This document shows, piece by piece, positions 1 to 5,473 of a DNA stretch of 5,855 nucleotides. The stretch lies in NCBI GenBank assembly GCA_009782975.1, contig WRIA01000046.1, positions 1 to 5,855 on the forward strand, written 5' to 3'. Numbering within the stretch: the first letter of the stretch is position 1; every line of letters begins with the position of its first letter. The notes below the pieces were generated by a model that saw nothing but the letters and a program-made list of their open reading frames with translations, did no database searches and was not told the origin of the DNA. Source of the stretch: Clostridiales bacterium. Lineage in GTDB: Bacteria; Bacillota_B; Dehalobacteriia; UBA4068. The translations under genes and the position numbers were made by a program.

Positions 1-17
1 ATAAGGCGGGCCAGGCG

Positions 18-70
18 GAAAAAAAGACCGGCCCTGCCGTTTTGCATTTCGATTGGCGGCGAAGGGCCGG
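18..70 (-). terminator. Rho-independent terminator after the 658-residue protein gene
   Basis: CCGGCCCT at 28-35 pairs exactly with AGGGCCGG at 63-70. The stem continues inward with GCCG at 36-39 against CGGC at 57-60, with a two-base bulge at 61-62. Read on the minus strand, the stem is followed at once by a run of seven T with one more nearby (the A run at 19-25 on the plus strand). The hairpin lies about 56 bases past the stop codon of the minus-strand gene ending at 127, so it closes that transcription unit. Confidence 0.87.
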
Positions 71-126
71 CGTCAGCGGACGCGCGGAAATAATACAATT
101 ATAAATTAGCGGTTTTATAAATCTTT

Positions 127-2103
127 TTATACGCCTGGTTTAGAAGCTTTGGAAAGAGCGTCGGCTATAAGCTGCTCCGCCGAATACCGCGCGGCCTGCC
201 GGTCTGACTGCCCGGAAATAGCCATTGCGCTTTGCGCGGCTTTTTGCGCCGCTGCCATGGCAGCGGCTATGGCCCGCTCCGCTATCTGCTGTTCCTTTAG
301 CAGATGATCCTGGCCGCCGGTTTCCTCCGCCACTCTTTGGGTTATGGCGGTACCGCCGCTTACCGGTCCGGATGCCTGGTTGCGCGATAAATGCTGTTGC
401 GCCAGCAAATGTGCCTGCCTGGTCAACTGCTTTATATCATCTTCGTTTATAACCGGCGGCGTTTGCTCCGGTTGCGGTTTCTGTGCGGGCGAGGCCGGTT
501 GTTCCTGATCTTCGCCATAAAATTTATGGATGCCCTCTCCGTTTACGGGAGATTTTCCTGCCACGGTATCCAGGGCGGCTTGCATGGCTATAATTTGCAA
601 AGGGTCGTCCGCGGGCGGTTCCGGCATTTCCGGAGGTTCCGGCATTTCCGGAGGCTCAGTTTCCTGCAACGTATCATCCTCCACCGGCGGAGCATATTCC
701 GGCATAAAATATTCCCGCGCCTTTTGGGGCGGTATATCTATTTTTTCCGGCCGATACGCGGCAGGCGTATATACAGGCGGCGGGGTATGATGCGGCGGGG
801 CATTTTCCTCTTGATACCGGGGCTGCATTGCCTGCAAAAGCGTATCATCCACCGGTGGCGGGGCATATTCCGGCACTAAATTTTCGGCTGCCGTCCGGGC
901 CGGGGCATCGCTCTTTTCCTCCGGTATAGCGGAGGGAGTATAAACAGGCGGCAAAGTCTGCGGCGGCGGGGCCTGCCACTCTCTTTCCTGACTGCGCAAG
1001 GCCTGTAAAAGTTCATCATCGGCGGGAGGCGTATATTTTGGCGGGGTTTGCTCCGGCAGGGGAGACAAAGGTTGCTCTGTTATAGGTTCTTCTTGGCGCG
1101 CATCCAACAGATCTGCCTGCGCGGCCAGGTGACGTTCCGCTTCTCTTTGAGCCATTTGCTCCAACAATTCGTCCTCTAGCGGAAAAGGCCGGTGTCCGGC
1201 TAAGGTACGGGCAGATTCGGAAAGCAACTCCAGTTGTTGTGTGCTTTGCCGGCCATAGTCGCCGCTTAGTTTTTGCTTTATTTTTTGCTCCTGCTCCAAG
1301 GCGCTTTTTGCATAGGTAGCGCCGGGGCTGCTTAAAACTTTTGGAACATGCCATTTACCGCTTTTATCCCGCGTCATGGGCAGCGCATTGCCCTGCACCT
1401 TACGCCTTTGCAGCCATAAGCCCTGCTTGCTGCTGCCCAGCCGCCACAGTTCCCGTTCGTTCATGCGGGCGGCGACCTCCTTGGCATGGCGGACGCGCAG
1501 GGATTCCTCCTCGGCGATGCGTAGTTTTTGCTCCGTATCGGTAAGCAGCAGGCGGTCTTGTTCCAGCATTTGCTGCCAGCGCTGTTCCTCCGCGCTTAAG
1601 CGTTCCTGCAAAGTCCGGCCCTTAGAGCATATATGCTCCGCCTCGTGCTTTAAGCAAGCGGCTTTTTTGGCGGCGGCGGTCAATTCCTCCTCGGCCTCCA
1701 GCGCCATTTTGCTGGCGGCCTCCATCTCGTCACACAGAGTCTGTTTAGCCTGCCGCGAATTTTCCAGGCTTTGTTCCGCCTCGCGAATACGTTCGCGCAT
1801 TTCTGTAATAGTTTCGTAAAAAGGACTTAAATCTATGGGTGCTACGGCGGTCTGCTCCTCTTGCGGTTTTACCGGCAGCCATTCCCGGCCTTCCCCGGGC
1901 ATATCGTTGGTCACGCCGGCCTTAAACGCGTCGAAGGTATCGTCTGTTACAGCGGATGACGCGACCATACCCTCCCGCCGGGGCAAGGAACTGCCGCCGG
2001 AAAGCTTGTTACGGGCAATGCGCTCCCCTTTGCGCGTATATCCTTTTGCTTTTGCGCTGCCTTTATCGTTTGAATGATTCTTGCCGCGTCCGCGCTGGAC
2101 CAT
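127..2103 (-). CDS. Uncharacterised coiled-coil, proline-rich repeat protein (658 aa)
   Basis: I do not recognise this protein. Seen in the translation: a strongly basic, glycine- and serine-rich N-terminus (residues 1-45); an acidic linker; a long Glu/Ala/Lys/Arg-rich stretch with no proline, very likely coiled coil (about 95-216); a tryptophan-containing segment of mixed composition (217-300); a Pro/Glu-rich, probably disordered region (about 335-550) with two copies of a 57-residue unit and a partial third; and an Ala/Gln-rich helical tail (about 555-655). There is no signal peptide or membrane segment, so it is probably cytoplasmic. Cysteines are few (C124, C150, C159). The ATG at 2103 has AGGAGG seven bases upstream, so the start is firm. 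It follows the QueG-like gene by 155 bases in the same direction, and a terminator lies downstream. A structural or scaffold role, for example in the cell envelope, division or sporulation, is only a guess from composition. Confidence 0.85.
   Translation of the reverse strand: MVQRGRGKNHSNDKGSAKAKGYTRKGERIARNKLSGGSSLPRREGMVASSAVTDDTFDAFKAGVTNDMPGEGREWLPVKPQEEQTAVAPIDLSPFYETITEMRERIREAEQSLENSRQAKQTLCDEMEAASKMALEAEEELTAAAKKAACLKHEAEHICSKGRTLQERLSAEEQRWQQMLEQDRLLLTDTEQKLRIAEEESLRVRHAKEVAARMNERELWRLGSSKQGLWLQRRKVQGNALPMTRDKSGKWHVPKVLSSPGATYAKSALEQEQKIKQKLSGDYGRQSTQQLELLSESARTLAGHRPFPLEDELLEQMAQREAERHLAAQADLLDARQEEPITEQPLSPLPEQTPPKYTPPADDELLQALRSQEREWQAPPPQTLPPVYTPSAIPEEKSDAPARTAAENLVPEYAPPPVDDTLLQAMQPRYQEENAPPHHTPPPVYTPAAYRPEKIDIPPQKAREYFMPEYAPPVEDDTLQETEPPEMPEPPEMPEPPADDPLQIIAMQAALDTVAGKSPVNGEGIHKFYGEDQEQPASPAQKPQPEQTPPVINEDDIKQLTRQAHLLAQQHLSRNQASGPVSGGTAITQRVAEETGGQDHLLKEQQIAERAIAAAMAAAQKAAQSAMAISGQSDRQAARYSAEQLIADALSKASKPGV
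604..1041 (-). repeat. 57-residue proline-rich repeat units in the 658-residue protein
   Basis: Residues 355-410 and 411-467 align as two full units, and 468-500 is a degenerate third. Each unit opens with P-[KE]-Y-[TA]-P-P, continues with D-D-x-L-L-Q-A, then P-P-V-Y-T-P, then E-K-x-D. The last two features fall 57 residues (171 bases) apart between units one and two, and the opening PEYAPP recurs 57 residues later in unit three. The copies have diverged at DNA level, so the duplication is not recent. Aromatic residues in a proline context suggest binding or surface motifs, but this is inference. Confidence 0.8.
617..652. repeat. Perfect 18-bp tandem repeat, two copies
   Basis: The 18-base unit at 617-634 is repeated exactly at 635-652. 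It encodes a doubled six-residue PEMPEP-type motif in the 658-residue protein (residues about 484-495). The unit length is a multiple of three, so copy-number change would keep the reading frame. Unlike the older 171-base repeats around it, the copies are identical, which suggests a recent slippage event. Confidence 0.88.
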
Positions 2104-2223
2104 GTATGCGCCTCCTGACCGCCGGATCTTTATTAAAAGCCCGGGCCATCTTTATACACCCACCAGCTACCATTTGCGGGGTATCTTTTATATTTTCTGC
2201 TTTTAGTGCGGTTTCCCTTTTTT

Positions 2224-2232
2224 CTTATAGCA
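2224..2232 (-). promoter_or_regulatory. Possible extended -10 promoter for the 658-residue protein gene
   Basis: On the minus strand the sequence reads TGCTATAAG: a TATAAG hexamer (five of six to consensus, at 2224-2229) with a TGn extension. I see no convincing -35 hexamer at the right distance. Extended -10 elements can act without one. A transcript starting near 2217 would have a leader of about 110 bases. No hairpin terminator is visible between the upstream gene (ending at 2259) and here, so read-through from the ybaK promoter is the alternative. Confidence 0.35.
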
Positions 2233-2258
2233 ATTAGTATGTATGGTAACGCAGCGGG

Positions 2259-3008
2259 CTATTTTATAAAAGCGCAAGGCCCCACCGCGCATTTGCCGCA
2301 GACATCGCAGGTATCCAAATAAGCAAATCCGGCATCCACAGTCAGCAAGCGCTCGTTGCAGCGGTGTCGCGCAAAAGAACCGTCTTTGCCTAAAGCCTGT
2401 ATGGGGCAATTTTTAAAACAATGACCGCAGGAGCCGCCATTATAGTAGAGGCATGGCTCCTTAAGGGGCCGCCGATCCGGTTCTATACCGGCCGCCGTAA
2501 TAACGGAGCCGAAACGCCCGGCGCAGCCTTTGGCCGTAATAATCAGGCGGTTGCGCCCAAAGCGGCCCAGCCCGGCAATAAAGGCGGCGCTCCTGTGCGA
2601 CCAGGAGGCCAGCAGCGTTTGCGGGTCGTAGGTGTGGGTGGCGCGTATCATCTCCGCCGCAAAGCCGCGTTCCCACAACATCCCTGTCAATTCCAGGGAA
2701 AGCGCGTTTAAAAGGCGGTTTAAGCAAATATAGGCCTTAGCCCATTCTTCGGCTACCTTATCCCCGCCTTTGCGGTTGGCCTCCACCACCTGTTCGGCAA
2801 AGGGAACAAAGAAGGATATAACGGTTTGTGCTTCCGGCAGTATCTCCCCCGGCAGCAGGTGATGGGGGCCTACTATCTCCTTAAGCTCCTTAAAAAGAGG
2901 GTCGGCGGCGGCGGAAAACCCCACCAAAGGTGTGCGGAACAGGCCATCGCCATTATGTTCGGCTACGGCGTTTTCTATAAAGCTTGTAATATCCCCGCTA
3001 AGAGCCAT
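2259..3008 (-). CDS. QueG-like double-cluster 4Fe-4S protein, short form (249 aa)
   Basis: This resembles the catalytic half of epoxyqueuosine reductase (QueG, COG1600), which in its full form reduces epoxyqueuosine in tRNA using cobalamin and two 4Fe-4S clusters. The signature SHRSAAFIAGLGRFGRNRL, with the following LIIT, is at residues 137-158. Cluster cysteines follow: C186, C194, C197 and C201-Pro, then C234, C237, C240 and C245. The protein ends four residues after the last cysteine, so it lacks the C-terminal HEAT-like domain of full QueG. Such short relatives are often annotated as QueG, but their substrate is not established, so I give no symbol. A GTG six codons earlier (3026) would overlap the upstream gene and has no good ribosome binding site. 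The ATG at 3008 has GGAG five bases before it and starts two bases after the ybaK stop. The two genes are therefore very probably translationally coupled. Confidence 0.83.
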   Translation of the reverse strand: MALSGDITSFIENAVAEHNGDGLFRTPLVGFSAAADPLFKELKEIVGPHHLLPGEILPEAQTVISFFVPFAEQVVEANRKGGDKVAEEWAKAYICLNRLLNALSLELTGMLWERGFAAEMIRATHTYDPQTLLASWSHRSAAFIAGLGRFGRNRLIITAKGCAGRFGSVITAAGIEPDRRPLKEPCLYYNGGSCGHCFKNCPIQALGKDGSFARHRCNERLLTVDAGFAYLDTCDVCGKCAVGPCAFIK

Positions 3009-3010
3009 AT

Positions 3011-3496
3011 CTACTCCAATTTGCACAGATCCGCGTACCGTGCTTGTATAAGCGTAAGCAGATCGTCCGGCTTAAGCTCTATCTGCGCGCCTATCTTGCC
3101 CGCGCTTGCCACCATGGTATCCAGCAAAATGGCGTTTTCGTCTATAAAGGTGCGGTAGAGCCGCTTCATGCCCACGGGAGAGCAACCGCCTTTTACATAT
3201 CCGCTTATCTTTAGTATATCCTTAACCGGCGCCATCTCTATATTTTTTACCTCCGCGGCGCGGGCTGCCTTTTTTAGATCCAGCTCCTCCGCCACCGGCA
3301 GCACAAAAACACATATTTCCCCGCTTGCGGCCACTGTAAGCAAGGTTTTAAATACCATCTCCGGTAGGCGGCCTATCTTTTCCGCTACAGAGACGCCGTC
3401 TGTTTTGCCGTCCGTGGCGTCGTAGCCGTGGGCCGTATAGCTTATACCGGCAGCCTCCAGCATACGCATAACATTGGTTTTTTCCGGCGCGGTCAT
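3011..3496 (-). CDS. ybaK: YbaK/EbsC family aminoacyl-tRNA deacylase (161 aa)
   Basis: Proteins of this family hydrolyse misacylated tRNA, classically Cys-tRNA(Pro) formed when prolyl-tRNA synthetase mischarges cysteine, and act in the cytoplasm. Family marks seen here: KTNVMRMLEAAGISY at the start (residues 6-20), the VFKTL segment with the conserved lysine K50, the GYVKGGCSPVGMKR loop (99-112) and the C-terminal GKIGAQIELKPDDL (133-146). The length of 161 residues matches the usual size of about 160. An in-frame ATG 13 codons upstream (3535) overlaps the promoter -10 region. The ATG at 3496 has GGAGGG seven bases before it and a promoter placed to give a leader of about 24 bases, so I use 3496. 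It is the first gene of a minus-strand unit with the QueG-like gene. Substrate specificity within the family (Cys-Pro or another mischarged pair) cannot be read from the sequence alone. Confidence 0.95.
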   Translation of the reverse strand: MTAPEKTNVMRMLEAAGISYTAHGYDATDGKTDGVSVAEKIGRLPEMVFKTLLTVAASGEICVFVLPVAEELDLKKAARAAEVKNIEMAPVKDILKISGYVKGGCSPVGMKRLYRTFIDENAILLDTMVASAGKIGAQIELKPDDLLTLIQARYADLCKLE

Positions 3497-3503
3497 ATGC
3501 CTA

Positions 3504-3509
3504 CCCTCC
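3504..3509 (-). promoter_or_regulatory. Ribosome binding site fixing the ybaK start
   Basis: GGAGGG on the minus strand, seven bases before the ATG at 3496. No comparable site can serve the longer in-frame start at 3535, so this site supports the 161-residue form. Confidence 0.85.
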
Positions 3510-3525
3510 AACAATATACTTTTAT

Positions 3526-3554
3526 AGTTTAGCATAAACAGTAGCCGCTGGCAA
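3526..3554 (-). promoter_or_regulatory. Vegetative promoter of the ybaK/QueG-like unit
   Basis: On the minus strand, a -35 TTGCCA (3549-3554) and a -10 TAAACT (3526-3531) are separated by exactly 17 bases, with a TGC extension directly before the -10. Predicted start is near 3519, giving a leader of about 24 bases before the ATG at 3496. It is divergent from the rpsT promoter about 100 bases away. Confidence 0.6.
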
Positions 3555-3577
3555 GTATCTTAAAAACTCGTAGGGCC

Positions 3578-3597
3578 ATTTTAGCCGATTTTAGCCG
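3578..3597. repeat. Tandem 10-bp repeat between divergent promoters
   Basis: ATTTTAGCCG occurs twice head to tail (3578-3587 and 3588-3597). The related octamer TAGCCGCT occurs at 3592-3599 and again at 3542-3549, the latter touching the ybaK -35 region. The block lies between the ybaK and rpsT promoters and codes for nothing. One helical turn per unit would suit a protein binding side by side, but this is inference. Confidence 0.6.
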
Positions 3598-3654
3598 CTA
3601 GGAAAAATTCCCAAAAAAGCGCACCCCGAAATACGAAAGAACCGTAAATAATGC

Positions 3655-3683
3655 TTGCATTCCCATAGTAGGCATGATACAAT
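3655..3683 (+). promoter_or_regulatory. rpsT promoter with extended -10
   Basis: A -35-like TTGCAT (3655-3660), a 17-base spacer and a -10 TACAAT (3678-3683, five of six to consensus) with a TGA extension at 3675-3677. Predicted start is near 3690, about 105 bases before the rpsT ATG. The strong extended -10 fits a highly expressed ribosomal protein gene. Confidence 0.7.
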
Positions 3684-3734
3684 ATGTTTCGTATATTTGT
3701 TCTGTTTACTGCTTACTCTGTTTTGCTCTCTATG

Positions 3735-3760
3735 CAAACAATATTTGAGTATTCAGTTTG
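3735..3760 (+). promoter_or_regulatory. Possible hairpin in the rpsT leader
   Basis: CAAAC (3735-3739) and GTTTG (3756-3760) can pair, with AATA (3740-3743) against TATT (3750-3753) inside and a two-base bulge. The stem is AT-rich and weak, and ends 36 bases before the start codon. S20 is known to limit its own synthesis in Escherichia coli, so a leader structure could matter. I do not recognise a known S20 leader motif. Confidence 0.3.
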
Positions 3761-3782
3761 AAAATAATAGATAAAATAGCCC

Positions 3783-3792
3783 AAGGAGGTGA
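3783..3792 (+). promoter_or_regulatory. Near-perfect Shine-Dalgarno sequence of rpsT
   Basis: AAGGAGGTGA is complementary over ten bases to the 3' end of 16S rRNA. The GGAGG core is seven bases from the ATG at 3797. It decides the rpsT start: an in-frame ATG at 3758 would add 13 residues not found in the S20 family and would put this site inside the gene. Confidence 0.93.
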
Positions 3793-3796
3793 CAAT

Positions 3797-4060
3797 ATGC
3801 CTAATATAAAATCCGCTAAAAAACGGGTGCTGATCGCGGAGACCCGCCGTCAGAGGAATGCGGTAGCAAAATCGCAGATGAAGACCCAGTTGAAGAAGTT
3901 TACAGCAGCCATCGCGGGCGGGGATAAAAAAACTGCCGCTGATCAGCTGAAAGCCAGCGTCAGCGTATTGGATAAAACCGCCACTAAAGGTGTTATCCAT
4001 AAAAACGCGGCTTCGCGCCGCAAAGCTAACCTCTATCGCGCTTACAACAAATTGGGGTAA
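3797..4060 (+). CDS. rpsT: 30S ribosomal protein S20 (87 aa)
   Basis: S20 binds 16S rRNA early in assembly of the small ribosomal subunit, near the bottom of the body. The translation begins MPNIKSAKKRVLIAETRRQRN and carries the family's basic three-helix composition, with the closing motif KGVIHKNAASRRKANLYRAYN (residues about 64-84). Its 87 residues match the usual 85-90. The gene stands alone: its own promoter at 3655-3683, an optimal ribosome binding site, and a terminator 18 bases past the stop. It is the only plus-strand gene here, divergent from ybaK and convergent with the membrane protein gene at 4135. In many Bacillota rpsT lies beside holA, lepA or gpr; none of these is in the window. 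Confidence 0.98.
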   Translation: MPNIKSAKKRVLIAETRRQRNAVAKSQMKTQLKKFTAAIAGGDKKTAADQLKASVSVLDKTATKGVIHKNAASRRKANLYRAYNKLG

Positions 4061-4077
4061 TGGCCGGAGTAAAACTT

Positions 4078-4111
4078 ATAGGGGGAACGACGATTGCGCC
4101 GTTCCCCCTAT
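4078..4111. terminator. rpsT terminator, probably bidirectional
   Basis: AGGGGGAACG-type arm at 4078-4089 pairs perfectly over 12 bases with 4100-4111, leaving a 10-base loop in which CG/CG can pair further. On the plus strand it is followed by a T-rich tract (TTTCTGTCTT) and lies just past the rpsT stop. On the minus strand it lies 24 bases past the stop of the gene ending at 4135 and is followed by AAGTTTTA, a weaker T tract. It therefore probably ends transcripts from both convergent genes. Confidence 0.85.
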
Positions 4112-4134
4112 TTCTGTCTTCTCATATCTATCCT

Positions 4135-4704
4135 CTATTTAATACTGTACTCGTGGGAAGCCTGTACTCCGGATATCAAAGGCACATAGATCACAATATT
4201 CCCTTGCGGCGGGGCGAATATGGCTAATTCTAACTCCGGATATACAATGTAGGGCACTATATGGTTTCCATTTTGATCCAGCGCATAGATCGACTCCCAG
4301 TACACTTCCTCGCTGCCGGTAATGTGCGCATGCACATCACCGCCATCTACTCTTTGGCAGCTTATGGTTACTTGCGCCACACTGCCGGGTTCTGGCGCTA
4401 AGGGAATACCAACTTCAGGGATAAGGCTAGTCTGCTCCCCCGGCATAACGAATAGCAGCAAAGCAGCTGCCGAAACAACCATACCCAGCGCGACAACTCT
4501 AACCTTCCGCTGTCTGGTAACCTCGCGGGACAATCTCGCGGCTTGCTCGCGCGCAGTAGCATAGGAAACACGCCCAGTTTCAACGGCTTCCGGCATAATA
4601 TTGGCTAACATAGTCTGATAAATTGCGGGAGATTGAGCACTTGCATCGGCCGATTTATGTAAAGCCTCGGAAATACGCTTTTTTCTGAACAACTTCTTTA
4701 GCAT
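4135..4704 (-). CDS. Single-pass membrane protein, putative anti-sigma factor (189 aa)
   Basis: I assign no family with confidence. Seen: a cytoplasmic-type N-terminal part rich in Lys, Arg and Ala (residues 1-67), one membrane segment at about 68-88 (VRVVALGMVVSAAALLLFVM), then about 100 residues outside the membrane with alternating hydrophobic residues typical of a beta-sandwich. Positive charges before the membrane segment (RQRKVR) predict N-inside topology. The gene starts 79 bases after an ECF-type sigma gene on the same strand, the usual place and architecture for its membrane-bound anti-sigma factor. However, the zinc anti-sigma motif (HxxxCxxC) is missing; the only cysteine, C116, is outside the membrane. 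The ATG at 4704 has AAGGGG eight bases before it. Alternatives are a sigma-controlled envelope protein or a sensor of unknown type. Anti-sigma activity is inference from context. Confidence 0.8.
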   Translation of the reverse strand: MLKKLFRKKRISEALHKSADASAQSPAIYQTMLANIMPEAVETGRVSYATAREQAARLSREVTRQRKVRVVALGMVVSAAALLLFVMPGEQTSLIPEVGIPLAPEPGSVAQVTISCQRVDGGDVHAHITGSEEVYWESIYALDQNGNHIVPYIVYPELELAIFAPPQGNIVIYVPLISGVQASHEYSIK

Positions 4705-4726
4705 AGTACAGTCCCCTTTTGTTAAT

Positions 4727-4766
4727 TCCCACTTTTCCTTGGTTGGCGCGCCTCATCGCAGTGGGA
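4727..4766 (-). other. Inverted repeat between the sigma factor and membrane protein genes
   Basis: TCCCACT (4727-4733) and AGTGGGA (4760-4766) are perfect seven-base inverted repeats with a 26-base loop that includes GGCGCGCC. The structure has no T tract, so it is not an intrinsic terminator. It could stabilise or partly separate the two coding regions in a shared mRNA, but the loop is long and pairing may be fortuitous. Confidence 0.35.
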
Positions 4767-4783
4767 GTAAAGATGCGCCACCT

Positions 4784-5338
4784 TTACTTGAAGATGGGCT
4801 CCAGCTTGGCTGCCGCCGCCTTGAGCCCCCGTTTGACCGTGCTTTCGGAAGCGCCGAGGGCAAAGGCTATTTCCTGTATCTTCATATCGTGGTAATAACG
4901 CATGAGGAACATGGCTTTTTGCTGCTCGGTCAGGTCGGCCAAAACACGGTATATTTCGTGGTTTTGCTCCAACACCAAATAGCTATCCGCCGGGTTATGC
5001 GCCACCGTTCCATCACTTACGTAAAGTAAACTATCGTCTTCAAGCTCTCCCTTAAACCTATAGGTTTTTTTCAGCATATCGACACAGGTATGGTAGCAGA
5101 TACGGTTCAAATATGCTATCAATAGGCGAGGGTTTTCCAACTTGGGCAGGTGTTCATATAGAGATTTATAGGTTTCCTGCACAGCATCCTCAGCCAGGTA
5201 TGAATCCTGTAGAAAGGCTTTGGCAAAATACAGCTGACTTTCTACCGTGGCGGCATAAAGTGTAGCGAAAGCTGATTCATCACCCTTTTGCGCGCTTTTT
5301 ACTAAATTGGCAAGTTGGCTGTAACTGAGTTTTTGCAT
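4784..5338 (-). CDS. ECF-type RNA polymerase sigma factor (184 aa)
   Basis: A sigma-70 family factor of the extracytoplasmic function group: it directs RNA polymerase to a small set of promoters, usually in response to envelope or other stress. Region 2 spans about residues 22-92, with the core-binding AEDAVQETYKSLYEHL (49-64) and the -10 recognition helix around AYLNRICYHTCVDMLKK (75-91). Region 4 spans about 130-180, with LTEQQKAMFLMRYYHDM and the helix-turn-helix KIQEIAFALGASESTVKRGL (153-172). There is no region 1.1 or 3, as expected for the group, and 184 residues is the usual size. GAAGG lies seven bases before the ATG at 5338. The downstream membrane protein gene is probably its regulator. 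Target genes cannot be told from the window, though a possible self-recognised promoter lies upstream. Confidence 0.94.
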   Translation of the reverse strand: MQKLSYSQLANLVKSAQKGDESAFATLYAATVESQLYFAKAFLQDSYLAEDAVQETYKSLYEHLPKLENPRLLIAYLNRICYHTCVDMLKKTYRFKGELEDDSLLYVSDGTVAHNPADSYLVLEQNHEIYRVLADLTEQQKAMFLMRYYHDMKIQEIAFALGASESTVKRGLKAAAAKLEPIFK

Positions 5339-5359
5339 GCAGCTACCTTCATTAATTAT

Positions 5360-5386
5360 GACGTGATCAACCTCGAAAACAGTTCA
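5360..5386 (-). promoter_or_regulatory. Speculative ECF-type autoregulatory promoter
   Basis: On the minus strand, TGAAC (5382-5386) and CGTC (5360-5363) resemble the AAC and CGT elements of many ECF promoters. They are 18 bases apart, about two more than is usual, so the match is weak. Position before the sigma gene fits autoregulation, which is common in this group. Confidence 0.25.
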
Positions 5387-5401
5387 CTTATCCCTAAAAA
5401 T

Positions 5402-5431
5402 ATTTTATCATATTTTCATATCACATAACAA
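5402..5431 (-). promoter_or_regulatory. Vegetative-type promoter of the sigma factor gene
   Basis: On the minus strand, -35 TTGTTA (5426-5431) and -10 TAAAAT (5402-5407) with an 18-base spacer and a TGA extension next to the -10. The surroundings are AT-rich, which raises the chance of a random match. Predicted start is near 5395, giving a leader of about 57 bases. Confidence 0.48.
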
Positions 5432-5473
5432 CTATAAAAAATAAATAAAGGGCAACCTCTAACTCTTAACCGC

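Noticed and set aside
28..70. GC-rich inverted repeat as a possible mobile-element end
   Set aside because: The adjacent T run and position just after a stop codon make a terminator the simpler explanation, and there is no transposase or matching end.
391..879. Plus-strand open frame of 162 codons inside the 658-residue gene
   Set aside because: It lies wholly antisense to the repeat-rich gene, has a biased Arg/Phe/His-rich translation caused by the opposite-strand proline codons, and has no ribosome binding site.
1016..1354. Second minus-strand open frame (112 codons) overlapping the 658-residue gene
   Set aside because: It is an out-of-frame shadow with no ribosome binding site and a low-complexity basic translation; the main frame is continuous through it.
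2203..2409. Minus-strand open frame of 68 codons over the end of the QueG-like gene
   Set aside because: It overlaps the cysteine-cluster coding region in another frame and resembles no protein; the QueG-like frame explains this stretch.
3009..3026. GTG start for the QueG-like gene
   Set aside because: It would overlap ybaK and has no suitable ribosome binding site, while the ATG at 3008 has GGAG at five bases.
3713..4000. Minus-strand open frame of 95 codons across rpsT and its leader
   Set aside because: It is antisense to a certain ribosomal protein gene and shows no family features.
5441..5473. Possible terminator after the zinc-ribbon gene
   Set aside because: There is a T-rich tract on the minus strand, but I could find no stable stem before it, so it is not called.
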